Part shown: piece after piece, positions 5,269 to 5,664 of the stretch
Position numbering within the stretch: position 1 is the stretch's first letter
Layout: each line of letters begins with the position of its first letter
Source of the DNA: an uncultured Collinsella sp.
GTDB lineage: Bacteria; Actinomycetota; Coriobacteriia; Coriobacteriales; Coriobacteriaceae
DNA: 5,664 nt
NCBI GenBank assembly: GCA_900554465.1
Contig: USHF01000102.1
Location: 1-5,664 of the forward strand
Direction: 5' to 3'
Made by a program: the position numbers and the translations under genes
The notes under the pieces: generated by a model
What the model saw: only the letters and a program-made list of their open reading frames with translations
Told to the model about the DNA's origin: nothing
The model's database searches: none

Positions 5269-5632
5269 GGGCCAAACATCGGCGAGAGCTGCCATCCGGT
5301 GAGCGGGAAGAACACGCCCGCCGCCAGCGGAATGCCGATGCCGTTGTAGAACAGTGCCCAGAACAGGTCCTGCTTGATGTTGCGGATCGTGGCGCGTGAA
5401 AGCTCGATGGCTCGGGCGACGTCCATGAGGTCGCTGCGCATGAGTACCACGTCGGCGCCCTCCTTGGCGATGTCGGCGCCGGTGCCGATAGCAAGGCCCA
5501 CGTCGGCGCGCGCCAGGGCGGGGGAGTCGTTGATGCCGTCGCCCACCATGGCGACCTTGCCGCCCGCATCCTGCAGTTCGCACACGTGGCGTTCCTTGTC
5601 GGCGGGGAGGACGTCGGCGATGACCTGCTCGC
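5265..5632 (-). CDS. copA: Cu(I)-translocating P1B-type ATPase, C-terminal fragment, apparently frameshifted
   Basis: The last 121 residues of the main frame are visible; the rest lies beyond the contig end, and the adapter adds a TAA in this frame at 5642-5640. Residues EQVIADVLPADKE (1-13) and VAMVGDGINDSPAL (26-39) are the end of the ATP-binding P domain, with the GDGxND hinge. ADVGLAIGTGADIAKEGADV (42-61) and IRNIKQDLFWALFYN (82-96) follow; the YN pair in the seventh membrane helix is a Cu(I) ATPase signature. GIGIPLAAGVFFPLTGWQLSPMF (97-119) leads to the last helix. The frame then hits TGA at 5267-5265, while the rest of the helix (MSLSS...) continues in the -1 frame. In the family this inner-membrane pump exports Cu(I) using ATP, fed by CopZ and controlled by CsoR, both encoded just downstream. 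Only the fragment is seen, so silver or another soft metal cannot be excluded. Confidence 0.9.
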
Positions 5633-5664
5633 CTGTCTCTTATACACATCTCCCAGCCCACGAG
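5633..5664. other. Nextera transposase adapter contamination at the contig end
   Basis: The bases begin CTGTCTCTTATACACATCT (5633-5651), the 19-base Tn5 mosaic end, and go on into the adapter-specific part. Overall 31 of 32 bases match the standard Nextera sequence; the exception is C at 5654 where the adapter has G. These bases are not genomic. On the - strand they encode MGWEMCIRDR, a well-known artefact peptide. Confidence 0.97.

Noticed and set aside
5265..5275. Programmed -1 frameshifting in copA
   Set aside because: No classic slippery heptamer is present at TTTGGCCCATGA, and the loop is about 7 bases short, which a simple ribosomal slip would not explain.
5194..5661. A 155-residue - strand reading frame starting MGWEMCIRDR
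   Set aside because: Its start codon is in adapter sequence and most of its length is an out-of-frame reading of copA; only the last 24 residues are genuine.

Overview
The window is about 60% GC with Shine-Dalgarno-led genes. Its proteins, and the intergenic hairpins built on GGGGAC/GTCCCC, look like a gut actinobacterium of the class Coriobacteriia, most likely Collinsella. This is inference from protein style and recollection; no marker gene is present. The window also looks like a short assembly contig: it opens inside a gene, and its last 32 bases (5633-5664) are not genomic but match the Nextera transposase adapter.

Left half, + strand: the 3' part of a glutamate synthase small-subunit type oxidoreductase (gltD-like, 1-1008); a stem-loop and about 350 bases of non-coding DNA; an unrecognised 235-residue soluble protein (1362-2069); a short spacer with a weak hairpin; then an imidazolonepropionase/prolidase-like amidohydrolase (2293-3663) closed by a very strong intrinsic terminator (3697-3734). 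These genes have their own leaders and no evident joint function.

Right half, - strand (transcribed right to left): a copper-homeostasis cluster. It holds the C-terminal end of a Cu(I) P1B-type ATPase (copA, 5632 down to about 5194), a CopZ-type copper chaperone (5046-4825) and a CsoR-type Cu(I)-sensing repressor (4689-4417). These are followed by a small membrane protein with a C-terminal zinc ribbon (4270-3797) that runs convergently towards the amidohydrolase. The logic of the cluster is familiar: CsoR senses Cu(I), CopZ carries it, CopA exports it. The regulator is distal here, and every gap in the cluster holds a large palindrome or repeat. The copA fragment has an apparent frameshift that places its Cu-site motif MSLSS in another frame.

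I see no undescribed multi-gene system. The points worth a second look are the adapter contamination, the copA frameshift, a 34-base tandem repeat with nested hairpins (4341-4408), a 20-base perfect inverted repeat (4732-4798), a 94-base quasi-palindrome in the copZ leader (5072-5165), and a possible hairpin hiding the ribosome binding site of the unknown gene (1315-1356).
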